Of a stretch of 64,000 nucleotides of DNA, positions 1 through 12,473 are shown piece by piece. How positions within the stretch are numbered: position 1 is the stretch's first letter; every line of letters starts with the position of its first letter. Position numbers and translations under genes: made by a program. Origin of the DNA: Diphasiastrum complanatum (taxonomy: Eukaryota > Streptophyta > Lycopodiopsida > Lycopodiales > Lycopodiaceae); NCBI GenBank assembly GCA_029204225.1, contig CM055111.1, positions 47,299,224 through 47,363,223 on the forward strand, read 5' to 3'. The notes under the pieces are model-generated. The model searched no databases. It was not told the DNA's origin and saw only the letters and a list, made by a program, of their open reading frames with translations.

Positions 1-972
1 ATGAATAAACATCTATGTTTTTTCTAGCAAGTCATGTCTTTACAACTTGGTTCTTGGTTTGCATCAATGTTTCACAATCTAGATCAACTCAAAGGCAGAT
101 TGATGGATTGAATTACATAGATAGCCCAATGAAAATATTATGCTACTCCATTTCATTTCACAGCTGAGCAACCAAAATGGTCGCACATCATTGTGCAGTC
201 CTATAAATTGTAGGGTAAAACAGTAAGTGCCTCAAATCTCAAGCCCACCCACAGTTGGCTACAAATTCCCAAAAGATTTATGAGAGTATGCAATATAGAG
301 CTCATGCCATGTCTTACTTTTGATACAATCTCAAATATCACATACAAAGGAAAGAAAACATATTGATAGACAATCTCAAACAACTATGAATTTTGTTGTA
401 GGCCTTCAGATTAGTTGATGCAAGATCTATTTTTAACTAGGTGTTTCAGTGCATTCAGGTTCTAGGTTCAGAGTACTTGTGTCTTGAAATGGAATGACTA
501 CAGAAAAATGATATGGTGGCTTAAACAAAAGCAAAAAGTTTCCCATGTGAGCAAAGGAAGGTGTGACCACTCCAATGTGCACTGAGATTTTTTCTTGCTC
601 TTGAGTTCTAACGTATATAACAATATCATCTTCATGGTTGTCAATCAAACAACATCATCCCACCCCATTACCCTGTTCCTCTCTTCTTCACTCTAGGTTT
701 CTCTCTCGCTTTTTTGAGGTAAACTTTAATCCACTAGTCTAATATGCAAATACACCTCTCCAAAATGTGGTTTGGGGTAAGCTTTCACTCATGCGCAGAT
801 GAACTTACAGCATCAAAGAAATAAAATAACAAACGAGTACGCATGGTAGTCCCAAAAAACTTGAGTCATTGTACACACTCTTTTAGACACTTAGGCCTTT
901 GTTATGTCACATCCTATTCCCTTAACATAAAATAGTACTCCACACAAGGATATAAAGCAACAAAATCATCAC
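1..972 (-). other. Presumed intron 3 of the GT14 gene
   Basis: This stretch follows the donor at 967-972 of exon 3 on the minus strand. I see no further GT14 motif, no transposon protein motif and no long repeat. The short reading frames at 201-383 and 433-648 show no recognisable family. It is best read as the start of intron 3. Confidence 0.5.
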
Positions 973-1073
973 CTGTCAGACAACAGCACAAAATATGAGT
1001 TGCTATGATCTTCAAGTGCCCTTGCTAAAAGAATGCGTTCTGCCTCTATCATGCTCGCCCCTCCCCATTGAAC
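973..1073 (-). CDS. GT14/DUF266 glycosyltransferase, exon 3
   Basis: This 101-bp exon joins exon 2 in phase 0. The acceptor is ATGCACAG|GTTCAATGG and the donor is TCTGACAG|GTGATG, leaving a split codon. The peptide begins VQWGGASMIEAERILLA and ends NSYFVLLSD. This is the GT14 signature V.WG.ASMIEAER.LL..AL.D..N..F.LLSDS, so the split codon AG|n should complete the Ser of LLSDS. The next exon is expected to start with CVPLYNF-like residues. I could not find it between positions 1 and 972, so it must lie left of the window. Intron 2 (1074-6785, 5,712 bp) contains gypsy and LINE remnants and four microsatellites. The exon was found by translating the minus strand against the expected family motif. 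Confidence 0.82.
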
Positions 1074-1518
1074 CTGTGCATGTCATATGACTGAGTCTTC
1101 TCACATTTCAAATACTACTAACATGAAAAACACCAAAATCTATAAGCAAATGCATGCATGTTTCTTGAGGAGTCTTATGAGACAAGTTGTGCTTATAAAT
1201 GATCCTTGCTATGCAACGAAAAATTAATTTCCTTTTTGCAGTCAAGATCTATTAATCAACCAAAACACACATGTACATTGTAAATGTGAAACAAGCCTCT
1301 TCGTAGTGAGATGAAGGCAATAGGATAAATCACATACTACAAACTGAGTCACGACCATTGACAACAATATGAATTTAGACCAACCCATGAAAGCTAAGGC
1401 TCTAATGAGATTTTCTCCATTTGTGAGATAAATTAACAACAAAAGTCCCAAGCATGTCTAGATCCTCCTAATACAAAAACTATGAAAGAGTTGAGCTACT
1501 GATACAAATAATTTTTAA

Positions 1519-1828
1519 GACCTCTCCCAAAGTGCTTGGATTTCGTCTTACTTCAATATGACCTAGATATTTAATTTCCTTCTTTAACAGTTCACTCTTT
1601 TTTCTTATTACAGGACATTTTCCCTCATGTTTAACAACACAATTCTAATATGGGTCACATGCAAGACCTCTCCTACATGCAATACACTATTAATACATCT
1701 CCTAAAACATCAGTCAACATTCATCAATAAAATTTGCAATGAATTACTCTCACATGGTATAAGAACATCGTTCATCAACATCATACATCTTATTGGGGCA
1801 TTTATTAGTCCAAAAGGCATCACACATC
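1519..1828 (-). mobile_element. Ty3/gypsy reverse transcriptase remnant
   Basis: The minus strand, read through stops and shifts, gives VMPFGL.NAP, MNDV and then KKEIKYLGHI. These are the spaced motifs of a Ty3/gypsy reverse transcriptase (PFGL.NAP, MN..L, ..YLGH). It has many stops and no complete domain, so it is an old fragment inside intron 2 of the GT14 gene. The minus-strand frame just upstream (1916-2218) may belong to the same element, but I recognise no motif in it. Confidence 0.6.
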
Positions 1829-2822
1829 ATACAGGCAACGCCACCCCACCTTGACACATGTATGGCTTGTGTGTTGCATACTTCTAGCCTACCCTCTTGT
1901 CTTTATATTGACCCTCTAACTATCCCACTTGCGTCTAACGCTAGTGCTGATTGCCTTCCTCAAGGCCTCCAATTGTAATGCACTCCAAGACCTCTCCAAA
2001 AATGGTGTCATCGACCCATAATTGATCCAAAAAGATAGCACCCACCTTGGATTAACGCGGGATGAATTTGTAGTGAAAACTGTTAATTTGAGCTGCTCTT
2101 TTTGCATCATTGGCAAACCCTTGATAAACAAGTTTAGATATGAGTTGACCAAAGCTAACCCTTCTCTATAAAATCCTGCCCATTCACAGACCATAGCTAG
2201 CTTCGTTGTCTCTAGCATCTTTTCACAATATACCTAGATCTGGATTATTGACTCCATAGCATTTGGGATTATCCACTTCTAAATATGGAACCAACAACCA
2301 ATCACCCAAAGCTGAATGTCTTAGCTTTCAGCAACTACAACAGTGAAGTCTCATACCACCAACTTTCAAGCCTCGCTCATGCTAAAACTATTATCCCACT
2401 AGTGCATATCTAACCTCTTCGTAGAGACCTTTAAGCCCCTGCACCCCTATGCACACTCAAAGTAGGGCCATCACTATGCAAGTGCACATGTACATACCTA
2501 TGGGCTATCTTAATCAATAATTTCCCAAAGTAATCTTAATCACAATCCTAGCCTAGGGAAACTTTGATAACCACAAAATACATCAAGTCCCTAAGAAATC
2601 TCCAACCCTTCCTCCTTCAAATTTATCCTCTTAGGAAGCCTATATGTTGGAGATATGATCTTTCCATTCATATAGACAGCATCTTGATATATTATTACAT
2701 GCCTCATATTTAGTTACATCATTATCAATTGGAACGTAAACCACACATTGGTCTATTTGATGCACTCTTCATTATTTAGCACATTCACAAAGTACCTTAC
2801 TATGGTCAGTGACCAAAGAGGC

Positions 2823-4130
2823 CTAAGTGTCGTATATGATGTAATGGATGAGGTCCAGTCCTAGTGCAAAAGGACTCCAAATCAATGCAAAGCCTAAAAA
2901 AGATTTAACTTCCCTTATGGTTTTCAGGATAGGCCAGTCAGGAACTATTTGGACCTTGTCGTAATCGATCTCAAGACCTCGATCGGAAACGATATGTCCC
3001 AAGTACTTGAGTTTTGTCTGAAAAACCTCACACTTAGACCCCTTAGCATATTGCTTTGCTTGTCTTAGAATGTCTAAGACTATACGCAAATGCGCTTCAT
3101 GCTCCTCAAGAGTCTTACTATAAATCAAAATGTCGTCCGAAAACACCACCGGAAACTTTCCCAGATAAGGACGAAGAATATCGTTCATCATTTGCTGGAA
3201 GGTTGTTGGGGTGTTAGATAGACCAAAAGGTAAAACTAGAAATTCGTAATGGCCATACCTGGAACAAAAACCAGTCTTGGAAACATCCCCCTCGTGGATT
3301 CTGATTTGATGGTACCTCGACCTAAAGCCCAATTTGGTAAAATACTTTGCACCATTCAATCAGTCCATTAAGTCGTCCATCCGAGGTATAAGGGATCACA
3401 GTTCTTAATAGTCATTTTTTAAGCTTGTTATAATCGACACAAAGACGTATTCCACCGTCTTTCTTGCTGGTTAATAATATAGGAGCTTCCCAAGGGGACT
3501 TACTGGGTCGGATATGACACTTACGTAATAACTCCTCAAGTTGCCTCGCAACCTCATCTTCTTCCTTTGGGCTCATCCTGTAAGGGAATAACGATACAGG
3601 AGAGCTATCGGGAAGAAGATCTATGTGATGGTCTACGCCCCTAGAGGGGGGGTAGACCCTCAGGCAGCTTCTCAGGGAATATCTCACTATATTCCTCCCT
3701 AAGTCTTTTGAAGATTTTACCCTCAGGTGTTGATTCTAAATTAACATCTAAAGAAGAACGATGATACATCGACATTGAAATTTTGAGTAACAAAACTATC
3801 CATGTAACATTCATCTTTCAAATAACATAAATACGGGTGATACTCAGAATTTCATAAACAGTGATTCGCTTCATGAGCAGTTACATAAGGTAGTTCAGGC
3901 TCACCGCCTTTAAGATGGACCATTGAGCCATTATGCAAGAGAGATAAACTATGAGTTACATAATCCTTCTTTAATGACTCGTTCCTAGCATAAAACCACT
4001 CTTTACCTAGGATTAAGTCTACCTTATCAAGATTCATGATATGACATGACAAACTATCTACATAATCTTGAATCTTCAATAATATGTGAGGGACAAACTG
4101 GTCCCAGACGTGCTGCTCCCCACCCACAGC
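2823..4130 (-). mobile_element. Ty3/gypsy pol fragment (protease region to RT)
   Basis: Minus-strand frames spell a gypsy pol in order. A protease-like segment with MNLDKVDLILGKEWF (about 4130-3852) is followed by the RT entry region (3687-3412) with GVDHHIDL, FPYRMSP and SKKDGGIRLCVDYNKL. The RT core (3359-2823) has YHQIRIHEGDVSKTGF, LPFGLSNTPTTFQ, FSDDILIYSKT and LKYLGHIVS. The palm motif reads F-S-D-D where gypsy RT usually has YLDD. The frames are separated by a shift or stop near 3360-3411 and 3690-3850. RNase H, integrase and LTRs are missing, so it is a dead internal fragment in intron 2 of the GT14 gene. Confidence 0.85.
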
Positions 4131-4566
4131 CATCCTAATAGGAACATTGAACAATACACCCATATATGTATAGGATGAAACCACCTCCAAAGGCTGGTCG
4201 TCACAAATGAGCTCCTGCCTTTGCATAAAAGCTATGGAAGTATTAATGACCATAACTTTGATCTTTAAAATGTTCATCCTCACTCCCCATCTAGTGCAAA
4301 AACTACACAAGTTATCCAGGTAACTATGAACCCCCTATCTGGTCGGAGAGAGTAGACCACATCATCAACATATAGCAATATGGCAATTAATATATCTCCA
4401 AGATGACAGCCCCAACACACCATCTGGACCAATAATCTCCTCCCACTCATCAATATACAAACCGAAGAGAATAGGTGAAAGGGAGCACCCCTGCTTCACC
4501 CCAATGGTGCTCCATACAAGATCAAAAGTTACCTCTAAAACAACCCCAGACTCTCTCATTGCCAAA
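4131..4566 (-). mobile_element. LINE (non-LTR) reverse transcriptase fragment
   Basis: The minus strand encodes TIGVKQGCSLSPILFGLY (4365-4565), the conserved GVxQGCPLSPxLFxLYID block of LINE RT. After a frame break (4310-4131) comes FCTRWGVRMNILKIKVM, followed by VVSSYTYMGVLF. The latter is the F...W.L..N..KT..M and SY.YLG motif pair near the end of LINE RT. The catalytic ADD box that should lie between them is not clearly present. At about 4130 the frame runs straight into the gypsy fragment, so two unrelated elements share one ORF. The upstream edge of the fragment coincides with a (TG)n tract. Confidence 0.75.
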
Positions 4567-4592
4567 TGTGTGTGCGTGTGAGTGTGTGTGCG
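4567..4592. repeat. (TG)n microsatellite
   Basis: This is a short imperfect TG/CG dinucleotide run that directly abuts the 5' side of the minus-strand LINE RT fragment. Confidence 0.85.
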
Positions 4593-5405
4593 AAGATAAA
4601 TAAGAGTGAAAAGTGCATTTCAAGTATGTTTCATACAATAAGATTATACGAAGCTGTGACATTATTAAAAAAAACTTCACTAAATCCAGTAATAAAAATA
4701 AAGCTCAAAAGTAATACCATGTGACTATGCATCAATAAAGTCATGATTGTGGTTTGGGGTGGAGTTGCACACCAAGGTGAGTGCATGTGGTGTATACCTC
4801 AAGTGGGCCCGAGAAGATGTGTGACGACTTGCGAGGCTCGAGTTGTTGGCCTTGGTGGGTTGTTTCCATTATCTCTGGTCACAGTGTATATCTAAAAGGG
4901 ATGCACACTTCATCCTTTGACTTTGACTTTGCAACTCCATCTATCCGAGGACAGGGAGTAGAGAATGAAACTACATCTAACCCTCGGTGCTAGTAATGTG
5001 ACGTGCCTCACTTCTCAAGCAAAACATCTCTCGTATCATCAAAGCGACACATCTCTTATCCAGGGGGCATGTGCAAGTCCATTCATTGTATAACCACTAT
5101 TGGCTTGCCCATATGTAACATTTCTACTTGTATTCCCTCAAGATATTGAGCTTTGTTGCTTGCCATCCTAATTTTGTCACTTTCTATCTCTCCATTATTA
5201 AGCATCTTGTGAGCCTGAGGTTGATGCATGTTAGGAGTCTCATTTTTTCCAATTCGGTACACTTTCCTGGCATTATTGTTCAAGTCGGATTATTTTCTCT
5301 AGTAGATTGAGCTTCTGAAATATGGGGAAAATGGTCCTCCGAAAATGGAGTGGATTTTTCTCTATAACTCTAAAAGCTTTCCTTGTCGAGAATTTTAGCT
5401 TTGGG
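4593..5405. other. Intronic stretch without recognisable content
   Basis: I see no transposon motif, exon or clear repeat here. The region is part of intron 2 of the minus-strand GT14 gene. Short frames at 4781-4993, 5083-5283 and 5128-5310 show no family resemblance. Confidence 0.4.
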
Positions 5406-5409
5406 TTGA

Positions 5410-6216
<807 letters not shown>

Positions 6217-6276
<60 letters not shown>
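6217..6276. repeat. (GA)n microsatellite
   Basis: This is a pure GA run of about 58 bp, directly abutting the 5' edge of the minus-strand LINE tail. Confidence 0.97.
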
Positions 6277-6279
<3 letters not shown>

Positions 6280-6495
6280 TGGGCAATGATAGACAAAAAG
6301 GGTTTTGTCTATTCTCATTGGTCCACGTTTGCCCTAAAATTTATTTGAAGGGCATTTGAAATGCTTGAAAATGACATGTGCATTTAGAAATTTCTAAAAA
6401 AAACATGTGACTTAAGAAATTCAAAGAAAGAGAAATTTTTTGAAAGAGAGAAAGGTACAAAAGGGCAAGAGAGAAAAGGAGAGGCTTGCATGATG

Positions 6496-6497
<2 letters not shown>

Positions 6498-6552
<55 letters not shown>

Positions 6553-6661
6553 GCTGTTTTTTATAATTTAGGGTTTTTTTAGGGTTTTTTTGACGGTTTT
6601 TTTAGGTTTTCAGAGGAAAAATAGCAATAATGTGAGTTGAGAGAGAGAGAGAGAGAGAGAG
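6498..6661. repeat. (GA)n microsatellites, two tracts
   Basis: A GA run at about 6498-6550 and a shorter one at about 6640-6661 flank T-rich sequence containing repeated AGGGTTTTTT-like strings. All of it lies in intron 2 of the GT14 gene. Confidence 0.95.
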
Positions 6662-6785
6662 CTCTTCTTGCATAATCCACATTTCAACATAAGTGATAGT
6701 GACATATATACACCAAACATAGAAAAGATTTGAGAAACGTTCCTAAATCACAAATTTGGTGGCAATCGTAAGAACATAAACTTAC

Positions 6786-6902
6786 CAATATGCTGTTAGT
6801 TAGTTGATGATTGTAGAAGGAAGAGCATTCAGTGGTTTCTGCATTATATACAAATCCAGGCCTTGCATGGATAAATACACTATACTTGTCTTCTTTAGAG
6901 CC
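6786..6902 (-). CDS. GT14/DUF266 glycosyltransferase, exon 2
   Basis: This is a 39-codon exon that joins exon 1 in phase 0. The acceptor is TATACAG|GGCTCT and the donor is ATATTG|GTAAGT. The peptide starts GSKEDKYSVFIHARPGF and continues VYNAETTECSSFYNHQL. It matches the conserved GT14 block that normally reads like FSIYVHxRPGFxFN..T....F(Y)xRQL directly after the FF(K/E)G segment of exon 1. An overlapping minus-strand reading frame in another phase (6800-7006) is only a shadow of this exon. No frame damage is visible. Intron 1 (6903-8441, 1,539 bp) holds a (CT)n tract and a possible plus-strand LINE tail. Confidence 0.82.
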
Positions 6903-8028
6903 CTGTATAGAAGTTCAGAATTGGGCTGATCAGAAACAATAAAGGGGTCACCTTCATAATGAATCTCTAGCATACAATAAGAGAGCACAAGTATCTCTAA
7001 AGACACAGTCGGACGCTTTCAAATAGCTCATAGGCATTAAAAAATATAAAAAGAGGCCAATGTATAGAGATGGCTCTGCCTAGAACCATGAAACTTTTAA
7101 AAAAAACAGTGAGCATAAAAGAAGTACAGGACACAAGAACATGATAATTAGATCAGAGAACAGAAAGATTGCATAGGCTGTCTCAAATACATCGTCATGA
7201 TACTGAAGCATATTACATAAGATGCACTCTTGCTACAAAAGTTCTATCCTCTCCCACCAGTGCAACTTGTTTAGAGCAGTGATTTGTTTCTAACTCCTTG
7301 CATTTGTGTTCCCAGAACCATAATCAGGTACAGCATAGAAGTTCTAGCAGTACCTACAAGGCTAAGAGGGTGTGGCACACGAAGATATCACAAGGAGGTA
7401 AACTGCTACACAAGGGTATGTTGCAGAAAGTTGACCGGAGACATTCAAGACTTGCCAAAATCTAACAAACTCAAAAGAATGAACTCATCCAAAATAATGT
7501 GCTACATCCACCTTGTAAACCTTGATCTTGTTTACTTCGTCGGGAATTTAATAAACTTGACCTCATACCTTTGCTCTTTTGATGTCTTACATAGCAGAGA
7601 AGCAAACCACATCATACCCTATCCTCTTGGGTGAAACAGACTTCCTTTCCTTTGAAAACGGCAGTAATGATTAGGACCATTTGCTACAAGAAAGATAGGA
7701 GACCTAAATAAAAGAAATTCTCTCAAAGGTAACGGTTCAAAACCACATGGTTGTATGAGTGAATGGTGGATTTACATCATGAAATGGTTGAATGATAGAC
7801 AATACACCAAAACAGAAGCCATAAAAACACTAACAAGTTCAAGGCTTTTGAAAAGAGAAGTTTACCCGTGCTATTTGCAAGGAACCTTTGAAGAGGAAAA
7901 TCCTGAACTATAAAGATTGGTTCAATTCAGGCATTTGTGGCTCAATTTCAAAGGCTGGATCTTAACAACATTTCCATGAAGAATACATAGGTCATTTCAA
8001 CAATACCCATTGATTCATATGATTTGAG

Positions 8029-8172
8029 ATCAGAAACCTGCAGGTGGTACAATCCAAAGTTGGAATGCATTGAACGAACTTGTATGCTTTGTCAAAATGG
8101 GGAACTAGAAACGGGACCACATCACCTTATGGTATGTAGCAACCTACACTCACTTCAAAAGGAGGTCAAATG
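8029..8172 (+). mobile_element. Possible LINE C-terminal zinc-binding remnant
   Basis: The plus strand reads CRWYNPKLECIERTC, then MLCQNGELETGPHHLMVC, then NLHSLQKEVK and a stop. The CxxC...GExE...HHxxxC pattern resembles the C-terminal zinc-binding segment of LINE polymerases. It is only about 48 codons, lies in intron 1 of the GT14 gene on the opposite strand, and has no other LINE domain beside it. Confidence 0.45.
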
Positions 8173-8354
8173 ACTTTCTACTGCCCCATAGCAACAACTT
8201 TAAAGCTTTTTCAGCCAAGAATATCTGAACATGTTTGATAGCTTTGTTATTGGAGCTCACACTGGATGGAGACTTCCATTGGAGTCTTCTTAATTAGTCT
8301 TTTATTGATCTTGTTTTAGTTTTTTATCATTATAGCTTTGTGATTTTAAGGTAG

Positions 8355-8357
<3 letters not shown>

Positions 8358-8414
<57 letters not shown>
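8358..8414. repeat. (CT)n microsatellite
   Basis: This is a pure CT run of about 57 bp in intron 1 of the GT14 gene, 27 bases downstream of the exon 1 donor in the gene's orientation. Confidence 0.97.
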
Positions 8415-8418
<4 letters not shown>

Positions 8419-8441
8419 ACCCTAGGACATGTAGTGCTTAC

Positions 8442-8672
8442 CTTGAAGAAGTGCTCCCAATAGAAGTCGAGAGGCATGCGATTACGTGCCAAAAACAAAA
8501 AAGCAATTTTTGGCTTTGAAGTAGCATAAACAGGTCGATTGATATCAGATGGCGTGTCATAGGCCACAAAGGATGCTAATACCCTCAGCACAGTAAATAC
8601 TAGAGTGACACCCAACATCAGTGAGCCAATCCTCCATCTCCACTTATGATGAACATGAATCCTTCTCTTCAT
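8442..8672 (-). CDS. GT14/DUF266 glycosyltransferase, exon 1 (N-terminus)
   Basis: This is the first coding exon, 77 codons, of a plant family GT14 protein (DUF266, core-2/I-branching enzyme-like, the BC10 group). Such proteins are Golgi type II membrane enzymes thought to glycosylate cell-wall or arabinogalactan glycoproteins. A basic N-terminus (KRRIHVHHKWRWR) is followed by one hydrophobic segment at about residues 16-38, then the family motif KPKIAFLFLARNRMPLDF at about residues 53-70. The exon ends in phase 0 at FFK with donor AAG|GTAAGC. The chosen ATG at 8672 has no in-frame ATG upstream before a stop. An out-of-frame ATG sits 19 bases upstream and could be a short uORF. Exons 2 and 3 continue the same protein, and the C-terminal half lies beyond the left edge. 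Seen: motifs and splice sites. Inferred: Golgi location and substrate. Confidence 0.82.
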
Positions 8673-9554
8673 CGCAAAAACGTTTTACCATGCTTCTTCT
8701 GCTCTTGAAAGCAAACAATACTATGATTCATAATTGAAGGGTGCCTCACAAAGACCTTATAAACAATTTATGCTTGTGTATGTTTTATAGAGGCTGCTGG
8801 AGTAGTACAGGAATAGCCAACACCTGCCAAAAGAAAACAAGAAAAAACACTGTTAGGATCAAATCGTGGATTGATGGTAGAACAGATTTGTGATGCATCA
8901 TGACATAAATATGCATCAAAATCACATGTTCACTTTGACGATTTTCTTTCTTGTTGGTTTTAACTTTTAACATACACCACTAAACTTTTTTCATGATCCA
9001 GCAAACACACATTTACACTCCAGTGTTAACAAAGATAAAGCCTAAAACACCATGTTCAAACTCTCTTAAATATGTCAATCTGTCAAAAATATTTGACTAC
9101 AATAAATGAATATTATTATAGCGTCCTACACCTTTGCATAGATGCATCTTGTTCCGGAACGCAGCATTCCAATCGAGTTCCAAAACCATCAATTCAGATC
9201 AATTCCAAAATTTACAGTCGTTCCAGATCGGAACAGTTTTCTTCCTGGGTTTTTTTCTTTTTTGGATTTTTGTATCTTAGGGGGAAAAGAAAGCCAAGAG
9301 TTTAAAAAAATAAGCGATAGGTATTAGGTATTAGGAATACTAAATCATATGCGCCCAAGTTTGCTTTGTAACATTTTTAGATCGTGTGAGGCATTTAATA
9401 ACATTGCACAACCCTTGATATTTCCAATTTTACACTATGGTTATGGGACCAGTATCCGTGCACCTGGACTATGCTCGAATAAATCTTTATGTCCTGTTTG
9501 GAATTCTTCTACCGAGTCAAACCTTGTTGCACATCATGCAAGGTACTATGTTCT
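8673..9554. other. 5' flank of the GT14 gene, no genes seen
   Basis: This is upstream of the minus-strand GT14 start and should hold its promoter and 5' UTR. I see no clear TATA box or coding exon. The plus-strand frames at 9072-9327 and 9349-9625 show no family motif. The second of them runs into the LINE ORF1 that follows. Confidence 0.35.
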
Positions 9555-10207
9555 TTAGTGCAATCGCATCTTCAGAAGTTGGATTACTTCCATTCAAGAA
9601 CTCAAGAACGAAGTTGCAGTTATGAAAAGTGAGCTTCTTCTCAAATCGCTACTTCAGCTAAAATCCAGCATCTCGAAAATCAGGTGGAACAGCACCATAC
9701 GGCTGTCCAATCATGGGCAGATGTGCTTAAAGGTTCGTCTACAATTATCTCTCCACCTTCGCCTTCACCTTCGTTTATCTCAGCCACGTTCACTGAGAGC
9801 CGTCTGCGAGAACATAAAGCTCTCAATGTTCGTGTTAGAGGTATCCCGAACTCTCAAAATGCAGTCAAAGAAGTTGAGAAGTTTTTGGAAGGAAATCTTC
9901 AACACCATAGCAAAGGTATAGAAACTGCCTGGCAACCTAAGAAGGACCTGGATACTCTTGTCATCCGCTTCACATCAGTGTCTCACCAACGTGAAGTTTT
10001 AGGGAAGAAATTCAAATTGCGGGATACCAAAGTCTATTTGACGAAGATCTTACCTTCATCCAAGTTCAAGAACGTAAGAAGACAAGACAAGAAGCTCTAT
10101 CAACTGGCAAGCGGCTTATCTATCGTGATGGTATTATCAAACTTGTCGATCGGAAGCCTATAGTTAATGAGAAGATTTCTGAGATAGAGTCTGAGATAGA
10201 GAAATGA
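9555..10207 (+). mobile_element. LINE ORF1 (coiled coil + RNA-binding fold), frameshifted
   Basis: The N-terminal part reads like a coiled coil (SIQELKNEVAVMKSELLLKS), with a frame break at about 9655 before HLENQVEQHHTAVQSWADVL. A proline/serine linker follows. The core is KALNVRVRGIPN, then KFLEGNLQHHSKGIETAW and TLVIRFTS, the layout of L1-type ORF1 RNA-binding domains. Near 10037 a second shift moves the frame so that DEDLTFIQ, KRLIYRDGIIKLVDRKP and a stop at 10205-10207 complete it. The core aligns motif for motif with the frame at 13.6-14.0 kb, so both belong to one LINE family. No endonuclease is recognisable after it. Confidence 0.68.
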
Positions 10208-10890
10208 AGAGAACAAGCAAGCTTAATCCAGATTCCAAAGTGACAACTTAATCTTATGAGGCTTAAATTCCTTATCTCAGGATAGGTTGTCATGATATTA
10301 GTGTTTCCATGAATTGTGATTCATTGGCAAACAAATCGCGACTAGTCAATCAATCGTTTGGGTCCATATCAAATTAAAAAAGAATAAAAACCAAAAAAAG
10401 AAACGATTCTTTGAGTCTTACGATTTTTTGATTGTGCTAATCATCAACAATTCTTTATTTTGCTTTTCAATGTTTTGATTAGTTTTTTAATGTTTACCTG
10501 TTGTACTGTGTGATGGATGTTTGATGATGGATCGTGGATAAATCATAAATTACAATGTCAAGTGGAAGTTGAAACATGGAATCTACTATCTAGTTTGTGC
10601 AGTTTGTATTGTGTCCATTCAACATTGTCATGTGCACTTGTGATTTTGTAAACACTAATCTGATTTCGGGCTTCAGCTTTCTACAAGCAACAGAGAACTT
10701 TTATCCAATTTCACAAATTTATATAGAGAAGTCATTGATGTCACAAGGTAAAGCTTAGAAACAATATACGAGCAACTCAAAAAGTCAAAGGTAAATCTTG
10801 ATTTTGTGATTGATGCTAAAAGGTAAAAATTGCCAAATAGTATATAACACCAAAACAGGCATTTACTAGAATCAAGCACAAGATTATCCA

Positions 10891-11545
10891 TTTCAAAGTA
10901 TTTGGATGTATAGTCTATGCACTTATTCTTGAGGAGAAACAAAAGAGATTGGATGTTAAGTCCATTAAGTGCATCTATACAAGATATAATGTGGTCTAAA
11001 GCTTACAGGTTGCATGACCAAGCGACAAAAAAGCTATTATAGGCATGAATGTAACATTTGATAAATTGAATACTTAGGTGCATGATGGATATTTACACGT
11101 CTTTCCTTGATCATGATGGAGAAGATGAGGCTTCGAATGTGGAGCACACAAAAGAGAAAGAAGATGAAGCATCAACATCAGATACATCACAAAGAGTGCC
11201 GAAGTGGTACTTAAAAGTTATGGAAGATGCAAAACATAATGAATTAAAAGAAATCAAGAAAGAGGATACTCCAAGGAGATCTACAAGAGAACAAAAATTG
11301 CCTCAAAATATGGTAATAAACTTGGCTCTAATGAGTACAGTCACCAGTGTTTCAAAATGAAGAACCAAAGTCGTATGACGCCATGGAGCACAAGGACTGG
11401 CAAGAGGCAATGGAGAATGAGATGGCATTTCTCATGAAAAATTATACGTTCGGGGATCTCCCAAAGTTACCACATGACAAACAAGGAGAGGTCTTCAAAA
11501 ACAAAAAGGTACAAACTTTGATGGGACAATTGCACCAGTTGTAAA
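10891..11545 (+). mobile_element. Ty1/copia remnant (integrase C-terminus to RT N-terminus)
   Basis: The plus strand reads FKVFGCIVYALILEEKQKR and LDVKSIKCIYTRYN (10891-10997), the copia integrase C-terminal block KVFGC.xY..(I/V)P...R.KLD.KS..C.F.GY. It continues through an acidic linker with VPKWYLKVMEDA and RRSTREQKLPQN (11082-11340) into DAMEHKDWQEAMENEMAFL (11370-11440), the start of copia RT. Several stops and shifts interrupt it, and no LTRs are visible. It is an old fragment. Confidence 0.75.
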
Positions 11546-11795
11546 ATTCTTACTATTCATACTTTGGTCCAATGATGCAATACGCGTTCCGGAACACGAT
11601 CAAAAGGGTTTCCTATATGGCAAATTTTGTTTGTGTATTTTTTTTCAGAAGTTGCCAATATGGGTATCATGTGAAAGGATTTCAAAAAAGCAGTTCTATT
11701 GCAGTTCTGCCGCTTGGTTTCAAATGGTTAACCCAAAATTAAAAAAAATTTCAAAAACTTGCTGGTTGTCAGAACTTTCTGGTTGTTAAAATTGG

Positions 11796-11908
11796 CTGCA
11801 TTCATTGGCTTCAGTATATTTGCATTCACTGTCCAAATCTGCAGCAATAATCTGCTCTTCATTGGCTTCAGTATATCTGCATTCACTGTCCAGATCTGCA
11901 GTAATAAT
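11796..11908. repeat. Tandem duplication, unit 56-57 bp
   Basis: The unit CTGC.TTCATTGGCTTCAG...CTGCAG.AATAAT occurs at 11796-11851 and again at 11852-11908 with a few differences. A partial third start (CTGCTATTCATT) follows. The repeat is intergenic. Confidence 0.85.
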
Positions 11909-12118
11909 CTGCTATTCATTTCAATAGCAACCAGCAGCGGATCCGGACACAAAACCGCGCTATTTATTGCTCATGGTTTAGTATTTCAGTACTAGTGTTT
12001 TTAAATAATACAACTTCCCCACAATCCATAACAAAGTCACATTGCATTGTGAACTTTAATGCCAGATGAAAGATCTCATATTCAAAAACTTTTTCAATGA
12101 TTTAGTAGAAGAAATGAG

Positions 12119-12198
12119 TGTAATTTAAAATGTATCTCTCTCCACAAATAGAAACTACGTGTAATTTAAAATGTGTCTATCTCCACAAATACAGACTA
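12119..12198. repeat. Tandem duplication, unit about 41 bp
   Basis: GTAATTTAAAATGT.TCT.TCTCCACAAATA occurs twice in a row with small differences. The repeat is intergenic. Confidence 0.75.
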
Positions 12199-12473
12199 TT
12201 CTATTGTTGTCAAAATAATGTAGCCAATGGGCTCCTTGGCAATATGAATTGCATCTTTAAGCGAAGTCGACACATTATGACGGTACTCATTTTGATAATC
12301 TATGCAATTCTATAATACACTACACTTTTGCCGTAGTGGCGTCATATAGGCTGAGAAGTTCCAATAGGGCGATTTAGTCCTGGTCAGAAATTGGATGATG
12401 ACTTGTGCTTTTGCTCAGAACTGCTTCATCATGTGACTAAACTTCTTGCAAATGAAACCAAGCTAATTCTTTT

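Noticed and set aside
6800-7006. 68-codon minus-strand frame
   Set aside because: It is an out-of-phase shadow of GT14 exon 2, which lies in another frame at 6786-6902.
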